From an uncultured Flavobacteriaceae bacterium (GTDB lineage Bacteria > Bacteroidota > Bacteroidia > Flavobacteriales > Flavobacteriaceae), in the NCBI GenBank assembly GCA_905182575.1, contig CAJJCA010000004.1, positions 30,935-94,934 on the forward strand: a DNA stretch of 64,000 bases, written 5' to 3'. Positions 49,297-60,415 of the stretch are shown one piece after another. Both the position numbers and the translations under genes were made by a program. Below the pieces are notes generated by a model. That model ran no database searches and was not told where the DNA came from. It saw nothing but the letters and a program-made list of their open reading frames with translations. Position 1 is the stretch's first letter, and each line of letters begins with the position of its first letter.

Positions 49297-50259
49297 ATGG
49301 CAATTGTAATTTATGCAGAATCGGAAAATGGAAAATTTAAAAAAACAGCTTTTGAACTTGCTTCTTATGGGAGGGCAATTGCTGACCAATCAGGGACTCC
49401 ACTCTTGGCGGTCACAATTAATCAAGATGATAATGGGGAACTTGCACAATATGGCGTTAATAAAGTCATAAAAGTAAAAGATGCAGCTTTAAAAGAATTT
49501 ACTGCCCAGAGTTATGCGGAAGTAGTTTCAATCATCTCCAAAGAAAATAATGCAAATATTGTTGTTTTAAGTTCAAGTGCTAATGCTAAATACATCGCTC
49601 CATTGGTTGCGGTTTCGCTTTCGGCGGGCTACGCCTCTAATGTTGTTGCGCCTCCTGATTCATTAGCGCCTTTGACTTTGAAAAGGTCTTGTTTTACAAA
49701 CAAGGCGTTCAATACAACTTCACTTGTTGCAGGGGTTAACATCATTGGACTTTCAAATAATTCTTATGGAATTAAAGAGAATCCATCTTCAGCTATGGAG
49801 ACTACAGACTCTAGTGTATCGTTGAGCGCTTCTTCCTTAAAAGTTGAAAATATTGATAAGGTTGTTGGAAAAGTTACCATCGCAGATGCGGATGTTGTTG
49901 TCTCAGGAGGACGCGGTTTGAAAGGGCCTGAAAACTGGCATTTGATTGAAGACTTGGCAGAAACACTTGGTGCAGCAACAGCATGCTCTAAGCCTGTCTC
50001 TGATATGGGATGGCGACCGCACAGTGAACACGTGGGGCAAACGGGTAAACCAGTGGCTTCTAATCTTTATATTGCCATTGGAGTGTCCGGCGCAATACAG
50101 CACCTTGCGGGAATTAATTCGTCTAAAGTTAAAGTGGTAGTCAACATCGATCCTGAAGCACCGTTTTTTAAAGCGGCAGATTATGGAATTGTCGGAGATG
50201 CCTTTGAGGTGGTTCCGCAGCTTATCAAAAAACTAAGAGCCTTTAAAAATTTAAATTAA
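49297..50259 (+). CDS. etfA: Electron transfer flavoprotein alpha subunit
   Basis: 320 residues, intact. The C-terminal FAD-binding block is clear: VVSGGRGLKGPENWHLIEDL, GAATACSKPVSDMGW, HVGQTGKPVASNLYIAIGVS, GAIQHLAGI. It forms the heterodimer with EtfB and passes electrons to ETF:quinone oxidoreductase. It shares the operator-controlled etfB promoter and converges with the GH3 gene, whose repaired end overlaps its last bases. Confidence 0.96.
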   Translation: MAIVIYAESENGKFKKTAFELASYGRAIADQSGTPLLAVTINQDDNGELAQYGVNKVIKVKDAALKEFTAQSYAEVVSIISKENNANIVVLSSSANAKYIAPLVAVSLSAGYASNVVAPPDSLAPLTLKRSCFTNKAFNTTSLVAGVNIIGLSNNSYGIKENPSSAMETTDSSVSLSASSLKVENIDKVVGKVTIADADVVVSGGRGLKGPENWHLIEDLAETLGAATACSKPVSDMGWRPHSEHVGQTGKPVASNLYIAIGVSGAIQHLAGINSSKVKVVVNIDPEAPFFKAADYGIVGDAFEVVPQLIKKLRAFKNLN

Positions 50260-52534
50260 TTTATAATCAAAGTGATTACGCACCAACTTAATGACTTGGT
50301 CATAGTTTCTTTGGAGTTTAATCCAATGTGTATGTCAAATATTCCAGACTCTAGGATTGTCTCTCCATCATAGCCGAAATAGCTTAATTGCTCAGTACCT
50401 AAAGAAAAGCTAATAAATAACATGAAAGCTCTTTTCTTACTTTTTCAAAATCCTTTAACTCTTTTATTGGTCTTACATATCTAGAATACAAATCCTGAAT
50501 ATAAAGCTGAACAACCTCACTTCCTTGTACTTTCGAATGATTCTTTATGGTGACTTCTATTTTAATTGAGTCTCCTTCTTTAATCTTTATTTTTGAAAGC
50601 TTTACATTCTCTATCTTGATATTAGAATAATTTAATCCATAACCGAAAGGGAAAAGTGGTCCTTCTTCAACATCAGTGAAATGTGACCAAAAAACAATAT
50701 CATTACCAGGATCAGAGGGTCTTCCTGTTTTATACTTGTTGTAGTAGATTGGGAGTTGCCCAACTGCTCTTGGAAAGGACATGGGTAATTTACCAGAAGG
50801 GTTGAATTCTCCTGTCAGCACCTTGGTGATTGCATTTCCACTTTCAGTACCCAAGTGCCACGCATGTACAATACTTTTTACGTGTTCATTTTCCCACGAT
50901 AAATCCAGTGGTCTTCCACTTTGTGTGACTAAAATTATGTTTGCATTAACGGCGCTCACAGCTTCTATTAGTGCCCTTTGTAGGCCAGGAAGTTGAATTT
51001 CTGATTGGCTTCTTCCTTCTCCTGTCTGAAAAGCATCCTCGCCAACTGCCAATACAACAACATCTGATTTCTTGGCTAAAGCAACTGCTTCTTCAATACC
51101 TTCGGTGTTAGTGATGTTTAAATGCGTAGCAAAGGGAAAGCTAACTTTTTTATTTACAAGGTTAACGCCTTTTGCATATTCAAAATTTATGTTTAAATTT
51201 TTAAATCCTTCGTAGATTGAAACCGCACTATCACTGTCTGCTGCTAGGCTCCAATTTCCGAGAGGTATGTTTTTATCTTTAGCCAATGGCCCAATAAGTG
51301 CGATCTTTTTATCTCCCGTTAAGGGCAATAAATTAGTATCATTTTTTAATAATACAATAGAATTTAAAGCGACTTCTAAGACCAAATCTCTGTTTTCTTT
51401 ACTTAAAATGATCTGCTCTTCTCTTGTTTCGTCACAATACAAGTAAGGGTCGTCAAATAATCCCAACTGGAATTTAACTCGAAGTACTCTTTTAACAGAT
51501 TCATCAATTTTAGCAGTTGAAACTATATTTTGTGTATTTAAATCCTTCAAGTGATTGGCATAAAAAGAAGCCTCCATATCCACATCTGTTCCTGCTAGAA
51601 AAGCATGCCTAGTCGCATGAATTGGATTTGGTGAAAAACCATGTGTGATCATTTCTGCAATAGAACCCCAATCAGACAAAACGATTCCTTTAAAACCCCA
51701 GTCTTTTTTGAGTTTCTCATTAATTAAATAATTATTGGCTGTTGCAGGAACCCCTTGGATGACATTAAAAGAAGTCATGATTGACATTGCACCAGCATCT
51801 ATTGCTGCCTTGAAAGGCGGCATAACGAAGTTGTGAAGGGTATAGTCGTCGATACTAACAGTGTTGTAGTCTTTCCCTGATTCAGCAAAACCATAACCAG
51901 CATAATGCTTTGGACAAGCCAATAATGTATTGGTTCGGTCTAAGTTCTCACCTTGATATCCGATCACTCTTGCAGAAGCAACCAATGAAGCCAAATAAGG
52001 GTCTTCTCCAACACCTTCCATTACTCTTCCCCAACGGGCATCGCTTGAGACATCAACCATTGGTCCGAAAGCCCAATTGACACCAGCGGCAGTAGCCTCT
52101 TCTGCTGCCATTGCAGCACTTTTTCTTATCAACTCCATGTCCCATGACGAAACTTCGGCGAGTGGTATTGGGGTGATGGTCTTGTATCCATGTATTAAGT
52201 CAAAACCAAATATTAATGGAATTCCTAAACGGGTTTGTTCAACGGCGATTTTTTGAAGTTCTCTAACTTCTTTTACACCTTTAACATTAAGCATTGAGCC
52301 AATCAATCCAGCCTTGAGCTGATTGTATTTGTTTAGACTTTGACCTTCTTCGGGAATGGGTCCTGTTGCGTCCCAAAATCCGTTCAGCTGATTCAACTGA
52401 CCGATTTTTTCATCCATTGTCATCAAAGACAAGACTGAGTCAACTTTTTGCTCAATTCTCGGGTCTAGATCTTGCGAAAAAACATTTACTTTTAGACATA
52501 AATATATTATTCCAAATATTATTTTGGTTTTCAT
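50251..52534 (-). CDS. GH3 beta-glucosidase (frameshifts at the C-terminus)
   Basis: Exported glycoside hydrolase family 3 enzyme of about 760 residues, likely cutting glucose from laminari-oligosaccharides. Signal peptide; then the conserved LLACPKHYAGYG, the nucleophile Asp in KGIVLSDWGSI, and the alpha/beta sandwich with AVGEDAFQTGEG. The Fn3-like C-terminus runs out at 50399 in one frame but continues as GTEQLSYFGYDGETILESGI and IHIGLNSKETMTK, with a further shift near 50300, to a TAA at 50251. This is the normal family end. It follows GH16 by eighteen bases. Confidence 0.9.
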
Positions 52535-52552
52535 TTCTTATCTGATATTTAT

Positions 52553-53408
52553 TTATTGATAAATCCTTATATAATCGATTTCCATTGAAGATTTAGTGAA
52601 ATTTGGATCTATTGATCCTCCAAATCCACCTCCCATTGCAATGTTTAGAATTAAGAAGAAGTCATTGTCATATGGCCAACTAGCAGAATTTTTAACTTCG
52701 GGTTGATAGGTGTAAAATAATGATCCATCAATCGAAAATTCGATTTTTTCATTGCTCCACAAAGCGGTATAATTATGAAATTCATTGTCAGCGTTCTCGA
52801 CGGTAATTTTTTTTGTATGTATTGTATTGCCATAACTTGTGCCGTTATGTAAAGAACTGTGAACTGTGCCTAATTGAGAACCTTTGTGTTCCATAATATC
52901 AATTTCGCCACAATTTGGCCAACCTACTTGACTGAAATTACTTCCTAACATCCAAATTGCTGGCCACGTACCTGCTCCTGTTGGAAGCTTAGCACGGACA
53001 TCAATTTTTGAAGCTTTAAAATTAAATTTAGTTTGCGTTGTCATCCTTGTGGATGTATAACTTCACCCGCAGCCATATCGAGATAGCGGCGGTAATTTTT
53101 AAAGCGCCATTCCGAGGTGCTGCGTAGGTATCTAGTCTATTAGTATAATATTGAGATTCTCCATTTCCCCATCCATAATTATTTCCTACTTCATAAACCC
53201 AATTAACAGTGCATGGACTTCCATCTTGATTAAATTCATCTGCCCAAATTAGCACATCAAAATTTCCTTTTGGATTGGCATCTTCTATGGTACCAGGGCA
53301 AGTAGCCGTTTCCCCCAATTCACCGTCAGGAGATTCTATTTCGCTAGGATCTGCTCCAGAACAAGAGTTAATCATTATTAAAACGAGAAAAAGGTACAGG
53401 TAATGCAT
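52553..53408 (-). CDS. GH16 beta-glucanase (laminarinase-type) lipoprotein (frameshifted)
   Basis: About 284 residues. The lipoprotein signal ends in MINSCSG. The catalytic domain has WADEFNQDGSP and the GH16 signature GEIDIMEHKGS, with the nucleophile and acid/base glutamates in E-I-D-I-M-E, then FFLILNIAMGGGFGG. The frame is lost near 53045-53090, between ALKITA and SYTSTRMTTQTKFNFKAS; more than one base may be affected. Cuts beta-1,3(1,4)-glucans, fitting laminarin. It lies between the glycan-binding lipoprotein and GH3. Confidence 0.9.
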
Positions 53409-53450
53409 TAATTAATAAGTGATTAGATATTTAAAAAATAGTAATAAATT

Positions 53451-53491
53451 AAAACAAAGCCCTTTCCATTTTGGTTAGGGCTTTGTTTTTT
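53451..53491 (-). terminator. Hairpin between glycan-binding protein and GH16 genes
   Basis: AAAACAAAGCCCT and AGGGCTTTGTTTT arms separated by about fourteen bases, with T-runs on both sides. It lies 13 bases after the SGBP stop and 43 before the GH16 start. It may reduce enzyme expression relative to the SusCD proteins. Confidence 0.7.
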
Positions 53492-53503
53492 AATCAAACT
53501 TAA

Positions 53504-55434
53504 TTAGTTCGTGTAACTAAAGTCATCTATGTAAGCTGTAACAGCCTCATAGTTATTTTCACCATTAAACTGGACAACAACCTTTGTGAAGTCTGTTCTT
53601 GCACTTGATTCTGAAAAATCAAATGTAAGTTCTGTCCAAGTATCATATTCATAAGTTTGTTCTTTTTGAACTTGAGAATTCCATGGCTCACCAGAGGTGC
53701 CATCTTGCAATTTCAACCAAAGTGTTTTGCTTTGAGTATGAGCAACTGCTGGAGTAGGAACGAACACCTTTAATTTAAACTTATTCTTAGTTGATAAATC
53801 AAAAGTTGCACCATCAGATAACTCAAATTGAATGTTTGCATATTGTCCTCCAGTATCTGTGTACTTAATCGAATTGGCAGAAGTGTTAATTCCTGTTGCA
53901 GAGGGGTTTGCAGCCACTTCATAACCACAAGCGTCTCCAACCCAAGTAATGTTTCCACTTCCTTCAGCGTCATCAGCTGGATTTACTGGAGCTCCATAAG
54001 AAAAATCATCTATATAAGCTGTAACAGCCTCATAGTTATTTTCACCATTAAACTGGACAACAACCTTTGTGAAGTCTGTTCTTGCACTTGATTCTGAAAA
54101 ATCAAATGTAAGTTCTGTCCAAGTATCATATTCATAAGTTTGTTCTTTTTGAACTTGAGAATTCCATGGCTCACCAGAGGTACCATCTTGCAATTTCAAC
54201 CAAAGTTTTTTGGAATTAATCCTTACGATAAAAAAACCTTTAATTTAAACTTATTTTTAGTTGACAAATCAAAAGTTTCACCTTCAGCTAACTCAAATTG
54301 AATGTTTGCATATTGTCCTCCAGTATCTGTGTACTTAATTGAATTGGCAGAAGTATTAATTCCTGTTGCAGAAGGGTTTGCAGCCACTTCATAACCACAA
54401 GCGTCTCCAACCCAAGTAATGTTTCCACTTCCTTCAGCATCATCCGTTGGGTCAGTTCCTACTACAGCAGGATTACATCCATTGGCTTCAGTACCACTAA
54501 CATCTTTACATTTGTCAATATTATCTAAAACTCCATCTCCATCAGTATCAGGAACAGCATCTCCTAGTGTCCCACCAGCGATATTATCTACCCAATAAGT
54601 TCCATTTAATGCAACTCCAAATCCAATAAAAATTACTATTTTTTGGTATTGATCTAATACTACTTCAGCAGTTTCATGATCAGGATAACTATTTAATGCA
54701 TCTGTTCCAAAATCAAATGTTAAGGTTTGCCATCCCGATTGGGCTAAAGAAAGAGCTTGCACTTCGATAGATTTTTTTGATTCTTCGTTACCTGTTACAT
54801 TACCAGTAGGGTTTCCATCTTCATCCTTTGCACCAGATTGATAGAAATCCATTGTGATGATAGATTTTGTTCTCACATCAACGTGCTTGGTAAGATTAAT
54901 CGAAGGTGCCTCGTAAGCAATACCTCCGTTGGTAATCACTCCAACTTTAGATGTACTTCCATCCATAGCCGCTACAGACTCAATGGTAAACGTTGCACCA
55001 CCAGCATTTGTGTCGTCTCTTAAATTCAACCCAGTTGCGTCTTCAAAGTCAGCTAATACTGTTGCTGCTTCAAAAGTGATTGTGTGCTCCTTTTGCTTAG
55101 AAGACCCAGTCGAACCAGTAGCGGAAGCTGTTACCTTAATCGTGTAAGTCGCCGAGGCCTCAGGATAAGCGTAAGTAACCTTTGGTCCACTTGAAGCTTT
55201 CACATCTGCATCGCCGGTTGCAGCTGCATCTCCAAAATCAACGGAAAAGGTCACGTCGGAATCAGTAAAAGTGGAAGTTGGTGTTACACCAATTTCATTT
55301 CCATTATCGTTCTCTACCGATATGGTAAAATCAACACCTGTGATTGTTAGTACAACCGCATCATCGTCATCCTTACACGCAGAAAAAGCGGTTAAAAAAA
55401 GTAGGGCACACAAACCCTTTTTTAAATAATTCAT
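53504..55434 (-). CDS. PKD-type surface glycan-binding lipoprotein with duplicated C-terminal module (one frameshift)
   Basis: A third-position SGBP of about 643 residues. Lipobox at LFLTAFSACKDDDD; an N-terminal PKD/Ig-like region (VDFGDAAATGDADV); a middle module ending VDNIAGGTLG; a calcium-binding linker DTDGDGVLDNIDKCKD; then two nearly identical modules of about 160 residues starting DDAEGSGNITWVGDACGYEV. The only break is at a seven-A run near 54230; with one base corrected the frame goes on as VRINSKKLWLKLQDGTSGE. It should bind beta-glucan at the cell surface for SusC/SusD and GH16. Confidence 0.88.
53510..54470 (-). repeat. Tandem duplication encoding the two CBM-like modules
   Basis: Two direct copies with a period of about 483 bases (for example, AAGCTGTAACAG at 53533 and at 54016). 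They are nearly identical, including silent positions, apart from the join near 54210-54235, where the second copy is shorter and carries the frameshift. Confidence 0.9.
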
Positions 55435-55478
55435 AATAGTTTGGTTAAGATGATTTAATTAATATTTCTAAAATTCAT

Positions 55479-57017
55479 TTAATACCCGGGGTTTTGTCCC
55501 CATCTCTCTTTTGCATTTGACAATTCCAATTCAATCAAAGGAATTGGAAAAATTTCATTTTTACCTGAGGTAAAGTTTTCAATTTCTGATGCAGCTCTAT
55601 CTGTTCTGACCAAATCAAAGAAGTGATGACCTTCACCAACAAGTTCTACTCTTCTTTCATCGAATATGGCTTGCGTCAAGTTTGCTCCCAGAAGGTTAAC
55701 ATCTCGACTTGTGTCGATTACTCCAAAGGCCCTTCTTCTTACTTGATTGAGATAATCTAAAGCCTTGGTGTCATCTGGACTTGATTTTTTATTATTTGCT
55801 TCTGCCGCCATCAATAATACATCCGCATACCTAATGGCCCTGTAATTGTTTGGATTGGTTAAATTGTTGTCTCCCAAATTTAAATCGCCTTGCCTGGGGA
55901 TATATTTACGATTGTAATAGCCTGTGTTACCTCTACTTTCATCATAATTTACAGCAGGATAACGTTTTTTCCAAGCCAAAATATCTAAAATCGCAACGTC
56001 TTTTCTTTTGTCTCCAGATTCAAAGGCATCAACAACTTCTTGGGTTGGCGTATTGAATCCATATCCTGAGTCGAAAGTACTTCCCGAGTAAGATCTCACA
56101 CCACTAAAACCAATGGCGACATTTCCTTCACTACATTGCAAGCAATCAAAACTTCCTCCTTCTACGTCTGAATATTGTACTTCAAAAATTGATCCTGAGC
56201 CATTCTCTCCAGTATGCTCAAATATTGAAGCATAATTGGCAGCTAAACTGTAATTGTTACTATTAATTACTTCTTCTAAGACCTGACTCGATGCTTCAAA
56301 TTTTGTTGCATCATGTTTTCCATGGAAGAGATACACTTTTCCCAATAAAGATTTTGCAGCACCTCGTTTCACCTGATATTTATTGGGTTGTTCCGCAGGC
56401 AATCCTTTGATAGCGTCTAATAAATCTGCTTCAATTAAGCTGTAAAGCTCAGAGAGGTCTGCAGTTCTTTCCATTGCATATTGGTCTCCAAACTGAATTC
56501 GCTTGTGCGCTATTCTTTTGACTCCGTCAATTTCTTCTGTTTTCATCGGGACATTACCAAACCACTTTGCCAATTCAAAAGCAAAATAAGCTCTTAAAAA
56601 ATAGGTCTGAGCGATTATATTTTCTCGCCCTTCAAAATCAGTTTTATCTTTAAATTCTAAAGTGTAGTTCGCTCTGTTGAGTCCACCATACATAAAACTC
56701 CAAATGTCTCTAAGGTGTTCGTTGACATCGGAGTGGGTCATTGCATCAATCTGCTGAATCCCCGGTTGATCAATCGTAAGTGGGTCTCCTCCTGCAACGG
56801 TGTTATCCGAAGCAATTTCTCCGATCAATGCATTCCAAAAAGTAGATTGAAGTAAATCATAGGCTCCAATTAGGGCGTCCTCATAATCCTTCTCAGTATT
56901 GAAAAAATCATCTGCATTGGGATTTTTTGATGGAACATCAATAAAGTCGTCTTTACATGAGTTCAGTAGCGAAACTAATGTCAACAAATACAAGCTTGTT
57001 TTTATAAGTTTATTCAT
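55479..57017 (-). CDS. SusD/RagB-family nutrient-binding lipoprotein
   Basis: 512 residues, intact. Lipobox at LLNSCKDDFIDV, N-terminal FFNTEKDYEDALIGAYDLLQ, TPR-like helices (FLRAYFAFELAKWFGNVP), RYADVLLMAAEANNK, and a C-terminal IFDERRVELVGEGHHFFDLV, as in all SusD proteins. It forms the lid of the SusC channel and holds the glycan during import. It begins four bases after the SusC stop. Confidence 0.94.
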   Translation of the reverse strand: MNKLIKTSLYLLTLVSLLNSCKDDFIDVPSKNPNADDFFNTEKDYEDALIGAYDLLQSTFWNALIGEIASDNTVAGGDPLTIDQPGIQQIDAMTHSDVNEHLRDIWSFMYGGLNRANYTLEFKDKTDFEGRENIIAQTYFLRAYFAFELAKWFGNVPMKTEEIDGVKRIAHKRIQFGDQYAMERTADLSELYSLIEADLLDAIKGLPAEQPNKYQVKRGAAKSLLGKVYLFHGKHDATKFEASSQVLEEVINSNNYSLAANYASIFEHTGENGSGSIFEVQYSDVEGGSFDCLQCSEGNVAIGFSGVRSYSGSTFDSGYGFNTPTQEVVDAFESGDKRKDVAILDILAWKKRYPAVNYDESRGNTGYYNRKYIPRQGDLNLGDNNLTNPNNYRAIRYADVLLMAAEANNKKSSPDDTKALDYLNQVRRRAFGVIDTSRDVNLLGANLTQAIFDERRVELVGEGHHFFDLVRTDRAASEIENFTSGKNEIFPIPLIELELSNAKERWGQNPGY

Positions 57018-57020
57018 TGA

Positions 57021-60000
57021 TTAAAATTTTAAATTAAGTCCTAGGAAATACGATCTGGGTACAGGATAGAATCCTTTGTCAATTCCGCCCCCAATTGGTG
57101 CTCCAGAAGTGGCTGAGGGATCGTATCCCAAATAGTTAGTAAAAGTGTGCAGGTTATTTACCGAAAGGTAGATCCGTATCGATTCCAAACCGAAACTTGA
57201 AACACTGTCGTCCAATCGATAACCCAACTGAACATTTTGGATTCTGAGGTAAGAAGCGTCTTCAACATAATAATCTGAAAAAAACTGATTGTTTACACTC
57301 GCCTTTGAAGTTACCCTTGGAATGGTGGTGCTTGTCCCTTCAACTGACCATCGGTTCAAATAATAGTCTCCTTTGTTGGCAAGTAATTCTACCCGCTCAT
57401 AATCCCTTATCATTTCGACTCCTAAAGAAGCATAGGTCGATACGCTTAAATCGAAATCCTTATAATTAAATCCAAAATTAAAGCCCATTACTAGGTCTGG
57501 AATGGGATCCCCCAAATAGGTTTTGTCTTCTTCCGTTATTAAACCATCAGGAATGGGTTCGTTGTCTTTGTTTCTGATATCAGTAAATCTCAAATCTCCA
57601 GGTAAAGTTTTTAAGGAACCCGCTACAACCGGACCTGCATCGACCTCGTCTTGATTTTGAAATATACCGTCGGTTTTATATCCATAAAAATATCCTAAAG
57701 GTTGTCCCGCTTCCATACGGGAAGGGAAGATCCCTAATCCAACGCCAAATCCACCTCCTTTTTCAAATCCATTTTCGCCTGCAACGAAAGTCACCTCATT
57801 CTCTAGCTTGGTGAGGTTATAATTTATATTGAAACTTAAATTCTCTGTTATTTGATCTCGGTAAGAGACTGAAAACTCAACTCCATTATTTTCCACTGTT
57901 CCAGCATTAATTACAGGGGGTGAAGATCCTGGAGATCTTGATCCCAAAACTCCTGCAACCTGAGCGCTTATCAATAAATCTTCTGTTCTTTTTGAAAATA
58001 CGTCAAGAGTAAGATCGAGTTTGTCCCCAAAGAAACTCGCATCAATTCCAAAGTTGGAAGTTATTTGCTCTTCCCATTTAATATTTGGATTTGCCAATCC
58101 CCCTTCCGCCAAACCTACCAAAAGATCTTCGGTAGTTTTCTCATCATTTTTAACATAAACTGCTTCTCCGCTAAGAACAGATAAGAAACCATAATCTCTT
58201 ATTCTGTCATTTCCAATAATACCATAACTAGCTCTAAATTTTAAGACGTTGATAGTGGAGCTATCATTCCAAGAAGCTCTTCTTCAGAGGCAACCCATCC
58301 CACAGAAGCCTGTTGGGAAATAGCCAAATTTGTTGTTCTGGGCCAAATCTTGTAGAGCCGTCCCTTCTGATCATACCAGAGAATAAATATTTTCCTTTAT
58401 AATTATATTGAATTCTTGAAAAATAAGAAAGTAACCTTACATCAAAAGTATTTGCCTCTCTGTCTAGCGATGCTTGATCATAACGATTGGTAACCATCAA
58501 TGCATTACCGACATAAGCATCTGCAAGGGTATTACCGACAAGATTTCTACCCGTTAGCCCTGTGAATTTTCCTGCAGTTCTACCAATGCTGAAGTCCCTA
58601 TATTAATCTTTCAGGTTGTCCGTCTTCGCTAATATGTTTATTGGAATAATTTATAAAATACTCCTGGTGAAATCCATATAAGTGTCTTTATTTTCAGTAA
58701 CCTCATTGGTTTCCGTAGTAGCGTTTTTACTACTTCCATAAAAAACTTCTGGTCTGAAAACATCCGAATTAACAACAGAATAGTTTGATTGAAAATTAGA
58801 AGTCACTTTGAAGTTCTTTAAAAAGCTGTATTCCACAACTGGGCCTCCTTTAAATTTATCAATTAAAGTGGTGTTATAAGTATTCTCAATTTGAGCCAGA
58901 GGATTAATAATCTCTCCTCCCAACCTATCCGCTATCGTATATCCAGCAGACTGCGATGAATCATAAATTGACAAAATTGGATTCATATTGGTTGCGTTAA
59001 ACAAAACTGAACCCGTAGAGTTTTCTTGTAAAACGTTTCTTTTGGAATGTGTGTAAATTGCTGTGGAAGAAATAGAAATATTTTTTAACAAATCGTGTTT
59101 TAGATTCATTCTACCAGTAATTCTATTAAAATTAGATTTTTCTGGACCGACAATTCCTTTTTGATCTAAGTGAGATAATCCGAAAGAGACAGCAGTCTTA
59201 TTAGTTCCAAAACTACCATTTAGGTTAAGGTCAGAAATGGGTGCCATTTCAAAAACCTCATCTTGCCAGTCTGTTCCTGCTTTGGGATAAATGACAAATT
59301 CAGGATCTTTATTCCCAGCTGCTGCAGCTTCATTAACAAAAATTGCATAATCACGTGGCTGAAGTAAATCAAGTTTTTTACTGGTCTGCTGAATTCCGAA
59401 AAAAGCGTCTAAGTTGATTTTTAACTTACTGTTCTTCTTACCAGATTTTGTTACTATTAATATAACACCATTGGCTGCTCTAACTCCGTAAATTCCAGCA
59501 GTAGCATCTTTAAGTATGTTGATACTTTGAATATCATTTGGGTTAACTACTGATAAATCTTCAATAACATTTCCATCCAATAAAATTAAAGGATTGTTAT
59601 TACCATTTGTAGAAACCCCTCTGATTCGGATGTTTAAATTACTTCCAGGAGCACCAGAACTTGAAGAGATAAGTGATGGCAACCGCTAATTCGCTTGCTA
59701 AAAAAGTATGCGCCATATCACCAAAATCAATAACACCAGTTAGCACCAGTAACTTCTTTTTTACCAGAAGATTGAACATGAAGCCTAAAACGACTTCCTC
59801 TAGTTCGCTATTAGAAGGAACAAGTCCAATCTGAAGATTAATTTCTCCATTAAATACATAGGAAAAAGACTCAAATCCCAAGTAAGAAAAAACAATGGTC
59901 GATCCAGCTTCTATATTAGAGATGCTAAAATTCCCGTCAAAATCAGTTACTACTCCGTTTTGGGTATTTTGAACAACAATACTCACTCCAGGTAACGGAA

Positions 60001-60106
60001 CTCCTGTGCTATTATCTTTTACAGTACCCGTAGCAGTTGATTGCGAGTAGAGAATGTTTGTAAAGGTTAAAACAACAAAAAGAAAATTGGCAATTTTTTG
60101 TTTCAT
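57021..60106 (-). CDS. SusC/RagA-family TonB-linked receptor (several frameshifts and a foreign segment)
   Basis: About 1,028 residues. Signal peptide, then a carboxypeptidase-like domain (GVSIVVQNTQNGVVTDFDGN), plug (IRIRGVSTNGNNNPLILLDG, INILKDATAGIYGVRAANGV), and a barrel ending YFLGLNLKF. Breaks occur near 59790, 59660, 58655, about 58590, 58300 and in 58125-58260. Between EVTGA and SSSGAPGSN, where the plug should read on to the TonB-plug core, positions 59675-59738 instead encode GVIDFGDMAHTFLASELAVA. Imports glucan oligosaccharides with SusD. Confidence 0.88.
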
Positions 60107-60415
60107 TTAAATGTTTTATTGTAATTAATTTTGATCAGCTTTTGTTCCGCATTAGTTATTGTAGAATTATATTTAATTCCTTATTGTCTCATACAACTAT
60201 ATAAAATTAACTAAAATTGTACGAAATGTTCATGAAACGCATACAGCAAAAAACATACGTTAAAACATTGAGCCCTTAAAAGAATATATAAAAGAGGTTT
60301 TACTTAAAAAAGTCATTAAAAACGATATTTTAGAAATGAATATGTTTTATATATTCAAAGGTAAAATTTGTTTTTGTATAGTTAATGTTGTAGTAAAATG
60401 GGGGGAAATAAACCC
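60107..60415. other. Intergenic region upstream of susC
   Basis: 309 bases, AT-rich, with no gene. It probably holds the susC promoter and the binding site of the adjacent regulator. A minus-strand -7-type box TACCTTTG lies at 60363-60356; no matching -33 element or clear repeat was recognised. Confidence 0.5.
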
